Shown here: one piece after another, positions 25,701 through 36,546 of the stretch
How the letters are laid out: each line of letters starts with the position of its first letter
How positions within the stretch are numbered: the stretch's first letter is position 1
From: Mytilus californianus
Lineage: Eukaryota > Mollusca > Bivalvia > Mytilida > Mytilidae
DNA length: 64,000 nucleotides
Direction of reading: 5' to 3'
NCBI RefSeq assembly: GCF_021869535.1
Contig: NW_026262712.1
Coordinates: forward strand, 64,536,100-64,600,099
The notes under the pieces: model-generated
Databases searched by the model: none
What the model was told of the DNA's origin: nothing
What the model saw: the letters and a program-made list of their open reading frames with translations, nothing else
Position numbers and translations under genes: made by a program

Positions 25701-28700
25701 AGTTAAAGTTTGAAGGTATTTGGCCCAGTAGTTTCAGAGGAGAATATTTTTGAAATAGTTTACGACGACAGACGACGACGGACGACGACGACAGACGACG
25801 GACGACGACGGACGCCAAGTGATGGCATAAGCTCACATGGGGACCTTCAGTCCCCGGTGAGCTAAAAATGAAAACACGTTATAAATTTCATGCGTCCGAA
25901 GCGCTTTTCTGGATTTAACTTTATCAGGAACGCTCAAAGCCGAATATTTGAAAGCCAAGGATAAGTAAACAATTGCACGTCAAGAAAACGAACAAAACAA
26001 AAATGGTATGAAATTAAGAATACAAAAAAAGACACTTACGAATTTACTCTTACATTGTACTTCGCTTCGTCAATAGCTAGTGCTCTCGTCATAGCTAGGA
26101 CAGCACCCTGTCAACAAAAAGGAGGTAACAAATCTTAGCTTTTATTGATACTTGACAAATACTATACAATACCCGACAGCGATTCATCATGTTTATTAGT
26201 TTGAGTCAAGTATTTATACACTTTCAAAGACACAATATTAATGGAAAACCCAGTTGACATCACCTGAATAGGACAGCAAGAAATCAATAAAAACAGTTGA
26301 GAAAGAACAATGGACCGACACACAAACAGGCAAAAAAAAAACAACTAAAGCTTAAAATCAACAAACGACCGATGCTCATACCAGGTCGGAAAAAAACAAA
26401 GCTTAAAATTAAAGCTTATAGGTAATACATTTATGAACTCCCTCAAGCAGGTAGTAATAATGTAACCAGTACACGATTTTTCGTACAATTCCCCAACTGA
26501 GGCAATCTGTTAAAGACATAAGTTCTTGTATAAATAAAAAGTCATGTGGGTATACGTCAATGAGATAGCAACTGAACGACATAAATCAGCAAGAGACATC
26601 TAGAGGTCAAAACACAGTCTTCAACAGTAGACAAATATCTATAGAATATGTAAATCTCTAAATCGAAAAAGAATAGGGAAGTTACAAATAAATGCAACAT
26701 AGAATATCATATTAAAACCAGGTTTTTCTAAAGGTCTTAGTGATGCCTTCTGGTCATGAGTGTCTATACAGTTTTTTGTATAAGCCGTTAATATGATAAT
26801 GACCAGTATCAAATAAAGATATAAAAAGTACTTTTACCAGTGTTACATACAAGTCATTGATAACTATCGTATATGTTGTTAGAAATATGTAACAGAATAT
26901 ACTAAAGGTATCACTAACCATCAAGTAGCCGTCTTCATCTTACTGTAAGGCCTGGACTCTTTAAGTTCCTTGTCAAAGACCTTCCAGTCATTGTCAAGAT
27001 GGAAGAAAAGCAACATACGTACTGGACCTTTTTATATACTGCATACGTTTTAGCATTTATCTTACCTCCTATACATTTCTAGGAATATGATTGGTTAAAA
27101 GCGTCCGCGTGGAGACCGTGTATATTCCATATTAGGTTAGAAGGGAGACGGAGCTTATTTCATACACGGTTAGTAGTTGAGTTACGTCCCTTTATAAAAG
27201 CAAAACGGTACTGAGAAAAAATCTTTAAGGTTTCAACAGACGAAGAAATTGTTGATGAAGATTGAAATAAATTCATAAAACACATTTAAACCTAACTAGT
27301 TGTTATTGGTGGCATCTGTTTTTGTAGGATCAATGGAAGTTGTTTCTTAATGCTAACGGTATTGAAGACTTGCTCATTTTGATAGGTCACTAGTCTAAAT
27401 TTCACACGTTAAGATAGTCGGTAAGATAAATTCGTTATATAGTGTGCTAGTGACGTAATACGGTATATATGGGGCCAGTAAATTCCATATGGGGATTCGA
27501 GCTTCGCTCTTACCCGATATGGAATTTACTGACCCCATTTATACCGTATTAGGTCACTAGCACACTATGTAACTAATAATCTTTGGCCTTTTATATCATA
27601 TACGTACATTACTATCGTTTCGTTTTCATTTCTTAAATGTACATATCTTGCAAATTATTTACTTATTGAGTGATTGTGGCTTAAAAGATATATAGAGAAA
27701 ATGATACAATTTGAGAGTTACAGTAATTGGATATGGGGAAAAGCGATAAGCTTCATTCCAAGTTAATAGAATAAGAGAACATGTTTGCTAGGGTAAGAAA
27801 TCTTTTATTTCAAAAGACCAACTATTGGTTTATCAGTTAAGATAACACAGGAGCTCTATATTGAGTAGTAAGCATGTTCGGTGTGGTAGAGACATATTAT
27901 CTTATAACAGGACATTCATTGGTTGACGTGTTTTGGCGTTCTTGAAGAGATGGCTTTCTCAAGACGTTCCTTGTCCAGCCTGACGTGTCAGTGAAGTTAT
28001 ACATTCCATTTAGAAAAATGGACGCTTCTCGTGAAAATAATCCTACTACCCAACGACCATCTTAAGTAAAACTAAAACAATGAATAATCAACAGGTCTTA
28101 ATTCTTGAGCAGTTTTTATATTTGACCTTAGACCGAAAATCAGGCTGATTGCCGGACAAGAACGACAGACAACAGAAACAATTATCTATAAAACTAAAAC
28201 TTTCAGTGAACATCGTGCCACATTACCAAATTCAACTTATATCATGCTTACGTATTTCATGGATTTCTTTTTGTGTAATATGTAGTTAAGTCTTCTCATT
28301 GTCCGAGATTGCTCTGACATCCGTCGGCCTGTTTTGGCCATGGTTACTTTTGTGCTACTTCTATGTAGTTGGTTAACAAATCTTTTATAGGGATGTAAAA
28401 GCGTTGACCGTACTCCAAATTTAATATGAAGCGGCTTTGGTCAACACTTGTACCTCACCAAAAGCAATCAGTTTTAAGATTAAGTTATATCATGTTACTT
28501 CTCCAGAATCCTCAAATCTACTTACTTTCGTTGCAACATAACTAGTTGATCCTCCTGCAGCATGATGACCGTCCATACTTGCAATGTTTATAATATTGCC
28601 TTCTGTTTTACGAAGATGTGGTAATGCATGCTACAGTGAGATACAAAACCTAAAATTAATCTATATCCAATGGTAGAATCATGCTAACTATGTCACTAGC

Positions 28701-31700
28701 ATAACAACACAGAGAGTAAATATGACTGTTTACCTATCATAAAAAAAGGATATGATTTCTGGTGAAGGAGCGGCGTTTACGATAGCTCTATCCAGGCCGT
28801 TTTGTTTTTATGCTCTCAAAGTTTTTACATTTTTATCATCTCGCACATTTGTCTTAAACGCCGCCCTCTAACGTCAAATTATTAGTAAAATAGTAGTACA
28901 ATGTTTATCCGAACAAACTTTGTTACCTATTCTAATATCTGGCTCGGACTTCTTTTAAACTGAGTTATACTGTGCATATTTCTGTGTGTTTTTTTATTTC
29001 ACATTGGCTAGAGGTATATTGTTGAGATCTCACAAAACATGTTTAACCCAGCCGCATTTTTGCGCCTGTCCCAAGTCAGGAACTTTTTGTCTTTGTTAGT
29101 CTTGTATGTTTTTGTTTTTTGTTTAAATTTTGGTTCATTTATATGTTTCGGAGTTTAGTGTGACGTCCATTTTCGCTGAACTAGTATACATTATCGTTGA
29201 GGTGCCAGCTGAAGCCCGCCTCCGGGTGCAGGATTTTCTTGCTGTGTGGAGACCCATTGATGGCCTTGGGCTGTTTTCTGCTCTTTGGTCGGGTTGTTGT
29301 CTTTTTGACACATTTACCCGTTTCCATTCTCAATTTTATTATCTGTTTGCATCATTCATATGGCAGATAAAGTCATAATAACTAACCTTAGAGATCAGAA
29401 AATATCCAACAACATTTAAATCAAATAATTTAGTAAAATCCTGCTTGGTAATATCATCTATTGTTTGGTATGGCGGATCTGCAACACAAAAGTTAATGCT
29501 CATGTCAAAAACGGAAATCTCAGATTTTTGTCGCAGCATATCCATAGAGTTCTTCATCGAATAAACAAGTAGTGAAAGTTTGGTAACCATAATGTATTAT
29601 ACATGAAAACGAATAAATGACAACATTTCTACCCCAGGTCTTTTTTCTATATTAATTCACGAATGATGAATAAAAAGATAATTCTTTTGCAATTTGGTTG
29701 ATTTCTGGTGTTTGATGTATCGTATGACAAAGTTCTTTGCATATTGACCACAGTCTCTCTTTTTATTATTTGATTAAAGAAAAGGTGCAAATTGTTTATA
29801 TTCAATTGTGTGAACTTATTTGAAATTTGCTATGTCAAAATTTTTCAATGGATCAACTCTAATAAAAATGAAATAACTTGATTGTTGGTTGTTAACGTCC
29901 AGTGGCAAATATTTCATAAAAAACGAAAGAGAAGCAAGAGTACTAACAACAACACTATAATAGATGTAAACAATTTGTTTTATTTGTGTTTATCATATAA
30001 CTAACATCTAAAAAAAAGTAATATTTGTACCAAACGGTTCTTTTTCATTGATAAGATTATTATAAGATGTGGTATGCTTGTCAATGAGACAACTATCCAA
30101 AAAGACCAAAGTACAAAGATGAAAGTATTTATGAAAAAAAAAGATTTTACATCAATTTTTTACCCTTTTAAACTTAAAAATGGGTAAAAAAACACATTTT
30201 GCAATAACAATGTATGTCACTATTAACTTGATAATCGATAGTAATTTCTACGACTCGGTACACACATTTTAAGATAGAAATGCAGCTGTATATTTAACGA
30301 CGGTTAAACTTTTTTTTATGAAAGCAGCAATTATTTAAAGCCCTAGATAAACCGCACACCACTCCCGCCTATGAAGACAAAACATAAAATCCTAACTAAA
30401 CCACAAGGACAGACGCATATAAAAGTTACTTACGGTATCCGGCATTGTTGATGACGCAGTTCAGTAAACCATTTTTGTTTATTGTTTCTTGAACCAAAAG
30501 CTGAAAAAGTAAATAACATAGCGTTAAGAATACATATTATTATGGGATACAAATTGAAGTATATTGTGTACTTTAACAGTGATAAATTTTGCGTCTGTCT
30601 TTATTTTACTCTGAAAAAGTGTTCTTCATCTATATAAGGTCTTCAGATAATCGATTTAAAAGTTTAAGTAGAAAAGTGTGGAGGTCTTACATCATTTATG
30701 CGACTGTCATACAAGTAAGAGGTTTAGCTAGCTATGAAACCAGGTTTAATTCACCATTGTCTACATAAGAAAATGCCTGTACCAAGTCAGGAATATGACC
30801 GATGTTTTCCATTCGTTAGATGTGTCTGAGTTTTTGATTTTGCCATTTTATGAAGGAATTTCCGTTTTGAATTTCCCTTGGAGTTCGGTATTTTTGTTAT
30901 TTAACTTTTTACAATAACCAGTGACGTGCATTAATGTAAATTTAAATTTAAAATCTAAAAAGAACCTTTGAACCTACCTTCACGTCCGATTCCTTAGTAA
31001 CATCTGCAAAGACAAATGTTGCTTCGCCACCATAACCTGCTTCGTTTATTATCTTCTCAACAGCTTTACCCTGTTTTTCTAATAGAATTGTGGACTAGAT
31101 AAAACATTATATTTTTATAAAACAATGTACAGTCTACATATATATTATCTGCTTAAAGTAAAAACTACATGTAAAACTTTCAATATTAAGTTATTGTATT
31201 AATAAAAGAGGATGTGGGGTATATGCCAATGGTAGCAACCCAACGACACAAAAAGTTATATAAATCGAGGTCAAAATAATGTTTCAACAAGAATAGCGTC
31301 TATGCAATATGTCAACAATTGACAATTGTCAATACAATATTGTCCTTGATTATAAGCTTTCAAATAACGAATATTATAAACATTAAAGGGTATATGATAA
31401 ATGCACACTAGACAATATTTCAAAATACAAAACACATAACGACAACGAAATGTCATAGTAAAATTTAAATAGACGTTTTCAACAAATGAACAGAAATTTC
31501 CCGAAATACGATGGGTTAATGTTTACTTTCAAATGAGCAACATGTTAAGAACGGAACATGTATTGGATAAGACTTGTTTTACCTTAATCGTTACCGTTCC
31601 GGATCTATTTTCCTTTATTCCGTTATTAAGTGTATAGTAGTATGCGGATCGGAGCTGGAACTCACGGGATATTGGTTATAGAAGCACCGGCACGCATCGC

Positions 31701-34700
31701 TAATCTTTTTAAGCGTGCTGGACTCACCACGAAACAGTTCACATAAATACACGTAACTACATGTATACATGAGGACTATTATCCCTAAAACATGCAAACA
31801 GCCAAGAAATATACCGCCAAAAACGGTTAATAATAATTTTTTTTTATATCTATTCCTGACTTTTATTTGACTTACCCTCTTAAATGTGGTGCTGTTTTTT
31901 TATTATTTATTTGCATGCTGCATGCCTTGTTTTATTTGTTATTGCATATGTTTTTATATTCGGTGAAAAGCTCACTAGAGCTTATGTTTGTATGTTTGTC
32001 AATATGCCGAATCAAAATAAAGTTTTACTTACCTACTTACTTATATCTATTCCTGACTTTTATTTGACTTACCGTCATTAGAACAAAATACTACTTTAGA
32101 TCCATGTCGAACTGTAAAAGATAAAAAATCAAGTAAGCATTTAATACTTATTATTATTACAGATAGCATTCCTATAGGAACAAAATGCGCGATTCCAGTA
32201 ATTTCAATAATTAACCATTTATTGCAGATCGGTGGGTTAAAACAGTGATGCCAAGGACTATTTGATAATAACTATATCTCTCCTTGAAATTGCATTTTTG
32301 GTTTAATTCATCATTTATTTAGACTTACTGCATATAGAAAGGAATATTCAATAAACCTAAGTATCGTGAGATGTTGTACCTGTTATCAGTTTAAATTTGA
32401 AGTGCAGTACGTAACGTTAATAATAATCTCATCATAGATACAAAGACACTTTGCTTTTTAATCCCATTGTGTGAAGCGGTTCGCAAAATACTGAAAATTA
32501 GTACAAAAATTCTGTTCAAAATTGTAATATATACACACAAAAAACTAACTTCCACGAAACGTATACATGAAACACCAAAGCCCGTTATCCCTATTTTCAT
32601 TTCTATTTTCTAAAAATATGAAATGAAAAACATTTTTTTCAAATTTTATTTCAAAATTCTATCATTTGGTTTTCTTTCTTTTCACATAGTTGTGCCAGGT
32701 ATAAACAATTCTTACACAATGTGGGAACTTTGCATGTCTAGTGTCTTAAAAATGAGTCGGTGACACATTTCTAATATCATTTGCGAAAAGAGAATGAAGA
32801 AAGCTAAAGTTTTAAAAGATTTTTTAAAATTTCCGTAAAGAGCCTAAACCACCAATACTAGTTTGATTAGACATTTAATAATCAATGTTAACAAATATAG
32901 GGTTTAGAATGGGGTGTAAGTTAGTTATACACCTCGAGATACGGCGTGTCTGGATAAGAAACCCCTCCGGCCTCCGGCCGACGGGGTCTCTTATCCAGAC
33001 ACACCTATCCCTCGGTGTATAACTATTACTTATTACCCGAGAAATTGTAAACAATGTGTATAAATAGAAATATTTAATCAAATTAATGTGTTGATACATA
33101 CGCTTGCAAAAAAATAATGGATGACGTTAATGAGTCACTTGAATTACAAGTTCAAATGTTGATACTGCTGTTCGTATAGTTTTCGTTAATTTCAGTCCTT
33201 TTATGTTGGTCATCCATTTTGTAATAAATTGCACGTGTAGTTTTTCCGCCATACATACGCACAAATTATTTTCGATTCAATCGTACTAGTTTAGATCGAT
33301 CTTTGCGTTCAAATTAAAAGTTAGACCCCGTTCACACTTGGACATTTAGATCGATTTAAACTAGATTGGTTCACTTTAGATCGAATTAAGCCCAATGTGA
33401 ACGCTTTGAGTCGATCTTGAATCGGTCTAAACTTAAACACCAAAAAGAGGTAGTTTAGTTTGAATCGATCTAAAGTGAACCGATCTAACATTAAATGTCA
33501 TATTTGTTTTTCGTTCATTATTTTGTACATAAATCAGGCCGTTAGTTTTCTCGTTTGAATTATTTTACATTAAATTATTTGTCATTTCGGGGCCTTTTAT
33601 AGCTGACTATGCGGTATGGGTTTTACTCTTTGTTGAAGGCCGTGCGGTGACCTATAGATGTTAATTTCGGTGTCTTTTTGTCTATGGTCTCTTGGTGGAG
33701 AGTTGTCTAATTGGCAATCATACCACATCTTCTTATTTTTATATAAACTATTACGATTGAATCGAAAATAATTTGTTCGCATGTATGGCGGAAAAATAAA
33801 AAGTGCAATTTATGACAAAATGGATGACCAACATCAAAGGAATGAAAATTAACGAAAAACTATACGAACATTAGTATCAACATTTGGTCTTGTAATTCAA
33901 GTGAAACAATTACTTCATAAATTATTTTTTTGCAAACGCGTGTAACAACACATTAATTTGATTAAATATTTCTATTTATACACAATATTTACAATTTCCC
34001 GGGTAATAAGGTCAGATCGATTGCATTTTCACTTGTAGTGTAAACGCAGTGGTTCAGATTAGACCGATAGAGATCGTTAGGATTAAAGATAATGTGAATG
34101 CTAACTGGTTTTATTTAGATCAATTCAAATTTAGATCGATTCAAAAATGATAGTGTGAACGGGGTCTTAGATCGGTTCACTTTAGATAGATTCAAACGAA
34201 ACTATCTCTTTTGTTTTTTTTCAGTTTAGACCGATCCAAGATCGATTCAAAGTGTTCATATTGGGCTTAAATCGATCTAAAATGAATCGATCTAGTTTAA
34301 AATCGATCTAAATGTCAAAGTGTGATAGGGGTCATATATTTCAAGATCACACAGGAAAGTACTTCTCAGCTTGGGTGAAAAAAATAAGAATAAAATAGCC
34401 TGTCGATTTTTTTCTTATATAATATTAAACTGAGATGTAAGTTTTTCGAGAATTATGTAAACATCAAACGGCAGTAACCAAACTACACTTAAATAACAAA
34501 AAGGTCATCTTGTTTTCATATTATGTATTATAGTACACTCGCTTTGTTCATAAAATATAAAATTAGTAATAATTTTGTAGTTTCTACAGTTTTAGATACA
34601 CGTACTAGTGACACATCGATTTTCTCCGGCATCATGCAGAACATGACCAGGATAAGAAAATTTCTCTTCCATCTTAAAATATCAATTGATAGTATTTTTA

Positions 34701-35419
34701 CATACGACGTACCCTTGATTTGCCGAATACATTTACACAACCTTTACCGATTCAATTAGATCTCCCAGTAATCAAAGTCACTTTGTCTTAAAACCATTGA
34801 CCACATTTCACATTTTGACTTATCACCGAATGTTACTTTCATGAGCAACACGACAGGTGCCATATTTGAAGCAGGATCTGCTTATCCTCCGGAGCAGATG
34901 AGATACTACCTTTTCCAACTACAATGTGTGTCCTTATTATTATGGTATAGTATAATTTATAATCGTAAATTAATTTGGTAACAACATATTATTTTATTGA
35001 ATTTATGAAATTTTATATGTATTATATAGAGACACCAGGAGAAGCGACATAACTTTTACATAAATAATACTTAACATATGTATCAGACGTATAATGCAAT
35101 TGTCAACTGCAATGAAATGGGTATCTTTAGTTTACTAGACTCAAAATATTAATCTAAAAATAATTCATATGCAAACTTTACAAATGCATTAAATGTACAT
35201 TGTATTTGAGATAAGTCAGATACGTAAGTAAAATATAAGTTATGTGGCGTTAACGAGCTTATTATATCGTTCAGATATCACATGATTTATATATCATTGA
35301 TTGTTTTGTACACCCCTCGCAGACTTACCGAAAACTTCTAATAAACCTTTACCGATACCACTGGATCCTCCAGTAATCAACGTTACTTTGTCTTTATACC
35401 GCTGACCAGTTTCCGCCAT
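22624..35419 (-). CDS. HSD17B14: Short-chain dehydrogenase/reductase, 17-beta-HSD type 14-like, nine exons, 273 aa
   Basis: This is a classical SDR, a soluble NAD(P)-dependent oxidoreductase. I assembled nine exons on the minus strand: 35419-35329, 32111-32073, 31078-30978, 30500-30434, 29478-29387, 28630-28526, 26107-26040, 23721-23625 and 22785-22624. All introns are GT-AG and the phases are 1,1,0,1,0,0,2,0. The protein has the cofactor motif TGGSSGIG (residues 16-23), NNAG (95-98), and the catalytic set N121, S148 (13 before Tyr), Y161 and K165 in YVATK. It also has the SPG motif (190-192) and a C-terminal CTGIDIQVSGG segment. Length, start and C-terminus fit HSD17B14 (about 270 aa in vertebrates), whose members oxidise steroid or other secondary alcohols with NAD. 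The human NAD-selecting Asp (CDKD) is Ser41 here (CSND), so cofactor and substrate are uncertain. The introns hold many mobile elements. Confidence 0.9.
23625..23721 (-). CDS. HSD17B14: SDR exon 8 (residues 188-220)
   Basis: Encodes SISPGATTSPLL, the PG motif after beta-6, and the variable substrate-binding region. Acceptor TTATAG, donor TCT|GTATGT. Confidence 0.9.
24088..25866 (-). repeat. Modular (CGT)n/CTCACC dispersed repeat (SDR intron 7)
   Basis: Minus-strand copy of the same family as 1229-2935. It has three internal modules of about 0.45 kb, each with AATAACTCCTTAAGGGGTC and TGGCAGCAACCCAACAATGGG. It ends in an ACGACGGACG array and a terminal hairpin (GGGGACCTTCAGTCCCC). The short ORFs in it are repeat-derived. 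Confidence 0.85.
26040..26107 (-). CDS. HSD17B14: SDR exon 7 (residues 166-187)
   Basis: Begins GAVLAMTRALA, the helix after the catalytic lysine, and ends in VRVN plus two bases of Ser188. Donor TC|GTAAGT, phase 2. Confidence 0.9.
26500..26700. repeat. Dispersed mussel repeat fragment (SDR intron 6)
   Basis: A degenerate member of the family that carries 'GTCAATGAGATAGCAAC...ACGACATAAA...AGGTCAAAACACAGTCTTCAACAG'. Similar fragments are at 30055-30130 and 31205-31300. Confidence 0.5.
27440..27567. repeat. Palindromic hairpin (SDR intron 6)
   Basis: 128-bp inverted repeat: TAGTGTGCTAGTGAC, TAATACGGTATA and CCAGTAAATTCCATAT arms around the apex GATTCGAGCTTCGCTCTT. Confidence 0.85.
28526..28630 (-). 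CDS. HSD17B14: SDR exon 6 (residues 131-165), catalytic Ser-Tyr-Lys
   Basis: Encodes S148 in NIASMDG and Y161/K165 in SYVATK. The 13-residue Ser-Tyr spacing is typical of the family. Donor AAA|GTAAGT, phase 0. Confidence 0.92.
28960..29360. repeat. Dispersed mussel repeat in SDR intron 5
   Basis: Contains the segments TTTAACCCAGCCGCATTTTTG and GAGACCCATTGATGGCC...CTTTGGTCGGGTTGTTG. The second of these recurs in inverse orientation at about 48790-48900 and 57735-57870. A short spurious ORF in it is repeat-derived. Confidence 0.7.
29387..29478 (-). CDS. HSD17B14: SDR exon 5 (residues 100-130)
   Basis: Encodes helix alpha-E with the structural/catalytic Asn121 in DLNVVGYF. Acceptor TGTTGCAG, donor AAG|GTTAGT, phase 0. 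Confidence 0.9.
30055..30130. repeat. Dispersed mussel repeat fragment (SDR intron 4)
   Basis: AGATGTGGTATGCTTGTCAATGAGACAACTATCC is a head fragment of the family seen complete at 47989-48449. Confidence 0.6.
30434..30500 (-). CDS. HSD17B14: SDR exon 4 (residues 78-99)
   Basis: Encodes the fourth beta strand with the NNAG motif (95-98). Acceptor TTTTTCAG, donor C|GTAAGT, phase 1. Confidence 0.9.
30978..31078 (-). CDS. HSD17B14: SDR exon 3 (residues 44-77)
   Basis: Acceptor is ATTAG, followed by AAAAACAGGG. The alternative AG eight bases later (AAACAG) would put the frame out, so the upstream AG is used. It encodes the ADVT motif (residues 68-71) that contacts the adenine ring in this family. 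Confidence 0.88.
31841..32073. mobile_element. Retro-element-like insertion with 33-bp direct repeats next to SDR exon 2
   Basis: A 33-bp sequence occurs at 31841-31873 and again about 198 bp further on, ending at the last base of exon 2. Between them are about 165 bp that end in AATAAAGTTTTACTTACCTACTTAC, a non-LTR/SINE-like 3' tail. The duplication carries a second copy of the exon 2 donor site. Confidence 0.6.
32073..32111 (-). CDS. HSD17B14: SDR exon 2 (residues 31-43)
   Basis: A 39-nt micro-exon between acceptor TTTTACAG and donor G|GTAAGT. It encodes the second beta strand, VRHGSKVVFCSND, where cofactor selectivity is set. The donor region is duplicated 198 bp downstream by an insertion. 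Confidence 0.9.
32923..33024. repeat. Palindromic hairpin (SDR intron 1)
   Basis: Near-perfect inverted repeat: AGTTATACACC, TGTCTGGATAAGA and AACCCC on the left match their complements on the right around a GC-rich apex (CCGGCCTCCGGCC). Confidence 0.85.
33028..34010. repeat. Large inverted repeat, arms of about 257 bp (SDR intron 1)
   Basis: 33028-33284 and 33752-34010 are inverted copies of one another. The spacer holds a dispersed mussel repeat (33515-33735) and a GATCGATCTAAA-rich segment. That segment itself recurs in inverse orientation at about 34168-34333, where a second terminus (AGGGGTC) lies. Confidence 0.75.
33324..34166. mobile_element. 843-bp TIR element with TTA target duplication (SDR intron 1)
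   Basis: Starts GACCCCGTTCACACT and ends with its exact complement (15 bp). It is flanked by TTA on both sides (33321-33323, 34167-34169), which is the target preference of PIF/Harbinger elements. Inside is a second, larger inverted-repeat structure. No transposase ORF, so non-autonomous. Confidence 0.6.
34739..34815 (-). pseudogene. Degenerate copy of SDR exon 1 inside intron 1
   Basis: The minus-strand sequence aligns base for base with exon 1 from the ATG region through the CGGTAAAGG codons. It shares GACAAAGT, TTGATTACTGG and ATCGGTAAAGG. The glycine motif is destroyed by in-frame stops where GGATCCAGTGGT should be, and no donor follows at the expected place. It is a relic of a local (partial) gene or exon duplication about 600 bp downstream of the real exon. 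Confidence 0.8.
35329..35419 (-). CDS. HSD17B14: SDR exon 1 (residues 1-30)
   Basis: Contains the start ATG and the Rossmann glycine motif TGGSSGIGKG. It ends at donor G|GTAAGT, phase 1. No acceptor precedes the ATG, so this is the first coding exon. Confidence 0.9.
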
Positions 35420-35435
35420 TGTGAATCACATACAT

Positions 35436-35662
35436 GAGGGTCTGGATGGGGGGGATGGGGTCCTTCTTTTCTGTATTCCTGTCTTCTTTAATTTTTTAGG
35501 CCATTTTTCTCTATTCTTTATACTTTTTGCCTATAATTTTCTATTCTTTATATTTTAACACCTCATTATTCTCTATTCTTTATATTTTTTGGTCCATATT
35601 TCTCTATTCTTTATATTTTTTGCCCATTATTCTCTTTTCTGTAAACCCCCATCCACACCCTC
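35436..35662. mobile_element. 227-bp MITE just upstream of the SDR start codon
   Basis: Seventeen-base terminal inverted repeats (GAGGGTCTGGATGGGGG and the complement of CCCCCATCCACACCCTC, one mismatch) flanked by a 6-bp direct repeat ATACAT (35430-35435 and 35663-35668). The inside is a degenerate tandem array of about 31 bp units. On the minus strand each unit carries TATAAAGAATAG. A related fragment is at about 17995-18060. Confidence 0.75.
35516..35615 (-). promoter_or_regulatory. HSD17B14: Four TATAAAG motifs inside the MITE, candidate SDR promoter
   Basis: TATAAAG occurs on the minus strand at 35516-35522, 35546-35552, 35578-35584 and 35609-35615, spaced 30-32 bp. The nearest is about 100 bp upstream of the SDR ATG. 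The spacing suits a TATA box and a short leader, but no experimental start site is known. Confidence 0.3.
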
Positions 35663-36213
35663 ATACATGTACATATATTATACACATTACTATCTTATTT
35701 ATCTTAAGTAAGCCTGTTATCCTCAGGGATAAGTTAGTATCTTTCAGAGATTTATTAATTATCAGTTATTTACCATTTATTTGATGTTTGGGAAAGTAAT
35801 ATCAGTTATTTGATTATATATTTTGTAAAAGGCTCCTACGTTAATAGTCGTAAATTAAACAAAATTTGATTATTTTGCTAAAAAAACCGACTCAAACTTG
35901 TTCAAACATAGTAGATATTTTTCTTTTACATACAATTTTACTAAGCTATGGAATAACCCAGTTTTACACATTACACGAGTTTCCCATTTTGATGTTGCTT
36001 TGGTTGATTTTGGCTCAAATGGTTCGGTTATAACAACAACATATAAGCGTCCATGTCGAAGCTGTTATTGTTTTCATTCTTTGCATTTAAAAAAGTTTTT
36101 CCTTTTTAACAGAACAAAAATTTCGGTAATCTAAGGTGTTCATTCCCTCCTCCTTTTCGAAAAACATTGATCCGCTAATGAATAATAGTAACAAACAGTC
36201 GTATTCAAAATTA

Positions 36214-36546
36214 TTAAATTAATACATAGGTTGAAATTGTTACATTTAGCTTAAAAAGTCCCATTTCCCCCCTCCTTCCTTCAAATAAGGAAAATTCTGT
36301 TGAATAATGTTTCATGGGAAACAAGAAGTATTTCATTTTGCCGGCATTAGTTTGACCTTGTGTGCAGGTGATGGAAATTTGGAGCTCTGTGATTTGATGT
36401 ATTGGTATTATAAATCTTTTTTGGGTAGTGTTTATATTTTCACATGTTTGAGAATTATTCGAAAAGGCTTCAAAATTTTCATCAATTTGATGTGAAATGA
36501 CGGTTGCCAGGGATACTATAAACAAGCTTCCTAGATACACAGTCAT
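36214..36546 (-). CDS. Possible small secreted protein, 110 aa
   Basis: No family recognised. The N-terminus (MTVYLGSLFIVSLATVIS) looks like a signal peptide cleaved near residue 18. The remainder has two cysteines (in TCEN and ITCTQ) and N-glycosylation sequons (NNS, NTT, NVT), with a balanced composition. An acceptor-like TTCTGTTTTAG lies about 20 bases upstream of the ATG. It could be a complete small gene, or a first coding exon read through into its intron. It lies about 0.8 kb upstream of the SDR start on the same strand. Confidence 0.35.
   Translation of the reverse strand: MTVYLGSLFIVSLATVISHQIDENFEAFSNNSQTCENINTTQKRFIIPIHQITELQISITCTQGQTNAGKMKYFLFPMKHYSTEFSLFEGRRGEMGLFKLNVTISTYVLI

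Noticed and set aside
29130..29378. Plus-strand ORF ending in a SALWSGCCLFDTF-like sequence
   Set aside because: The same sequence appears at 57661-57843 as part of a dispersed repeat, and the ORF overlaps the true SDR exon 5 region antisense.
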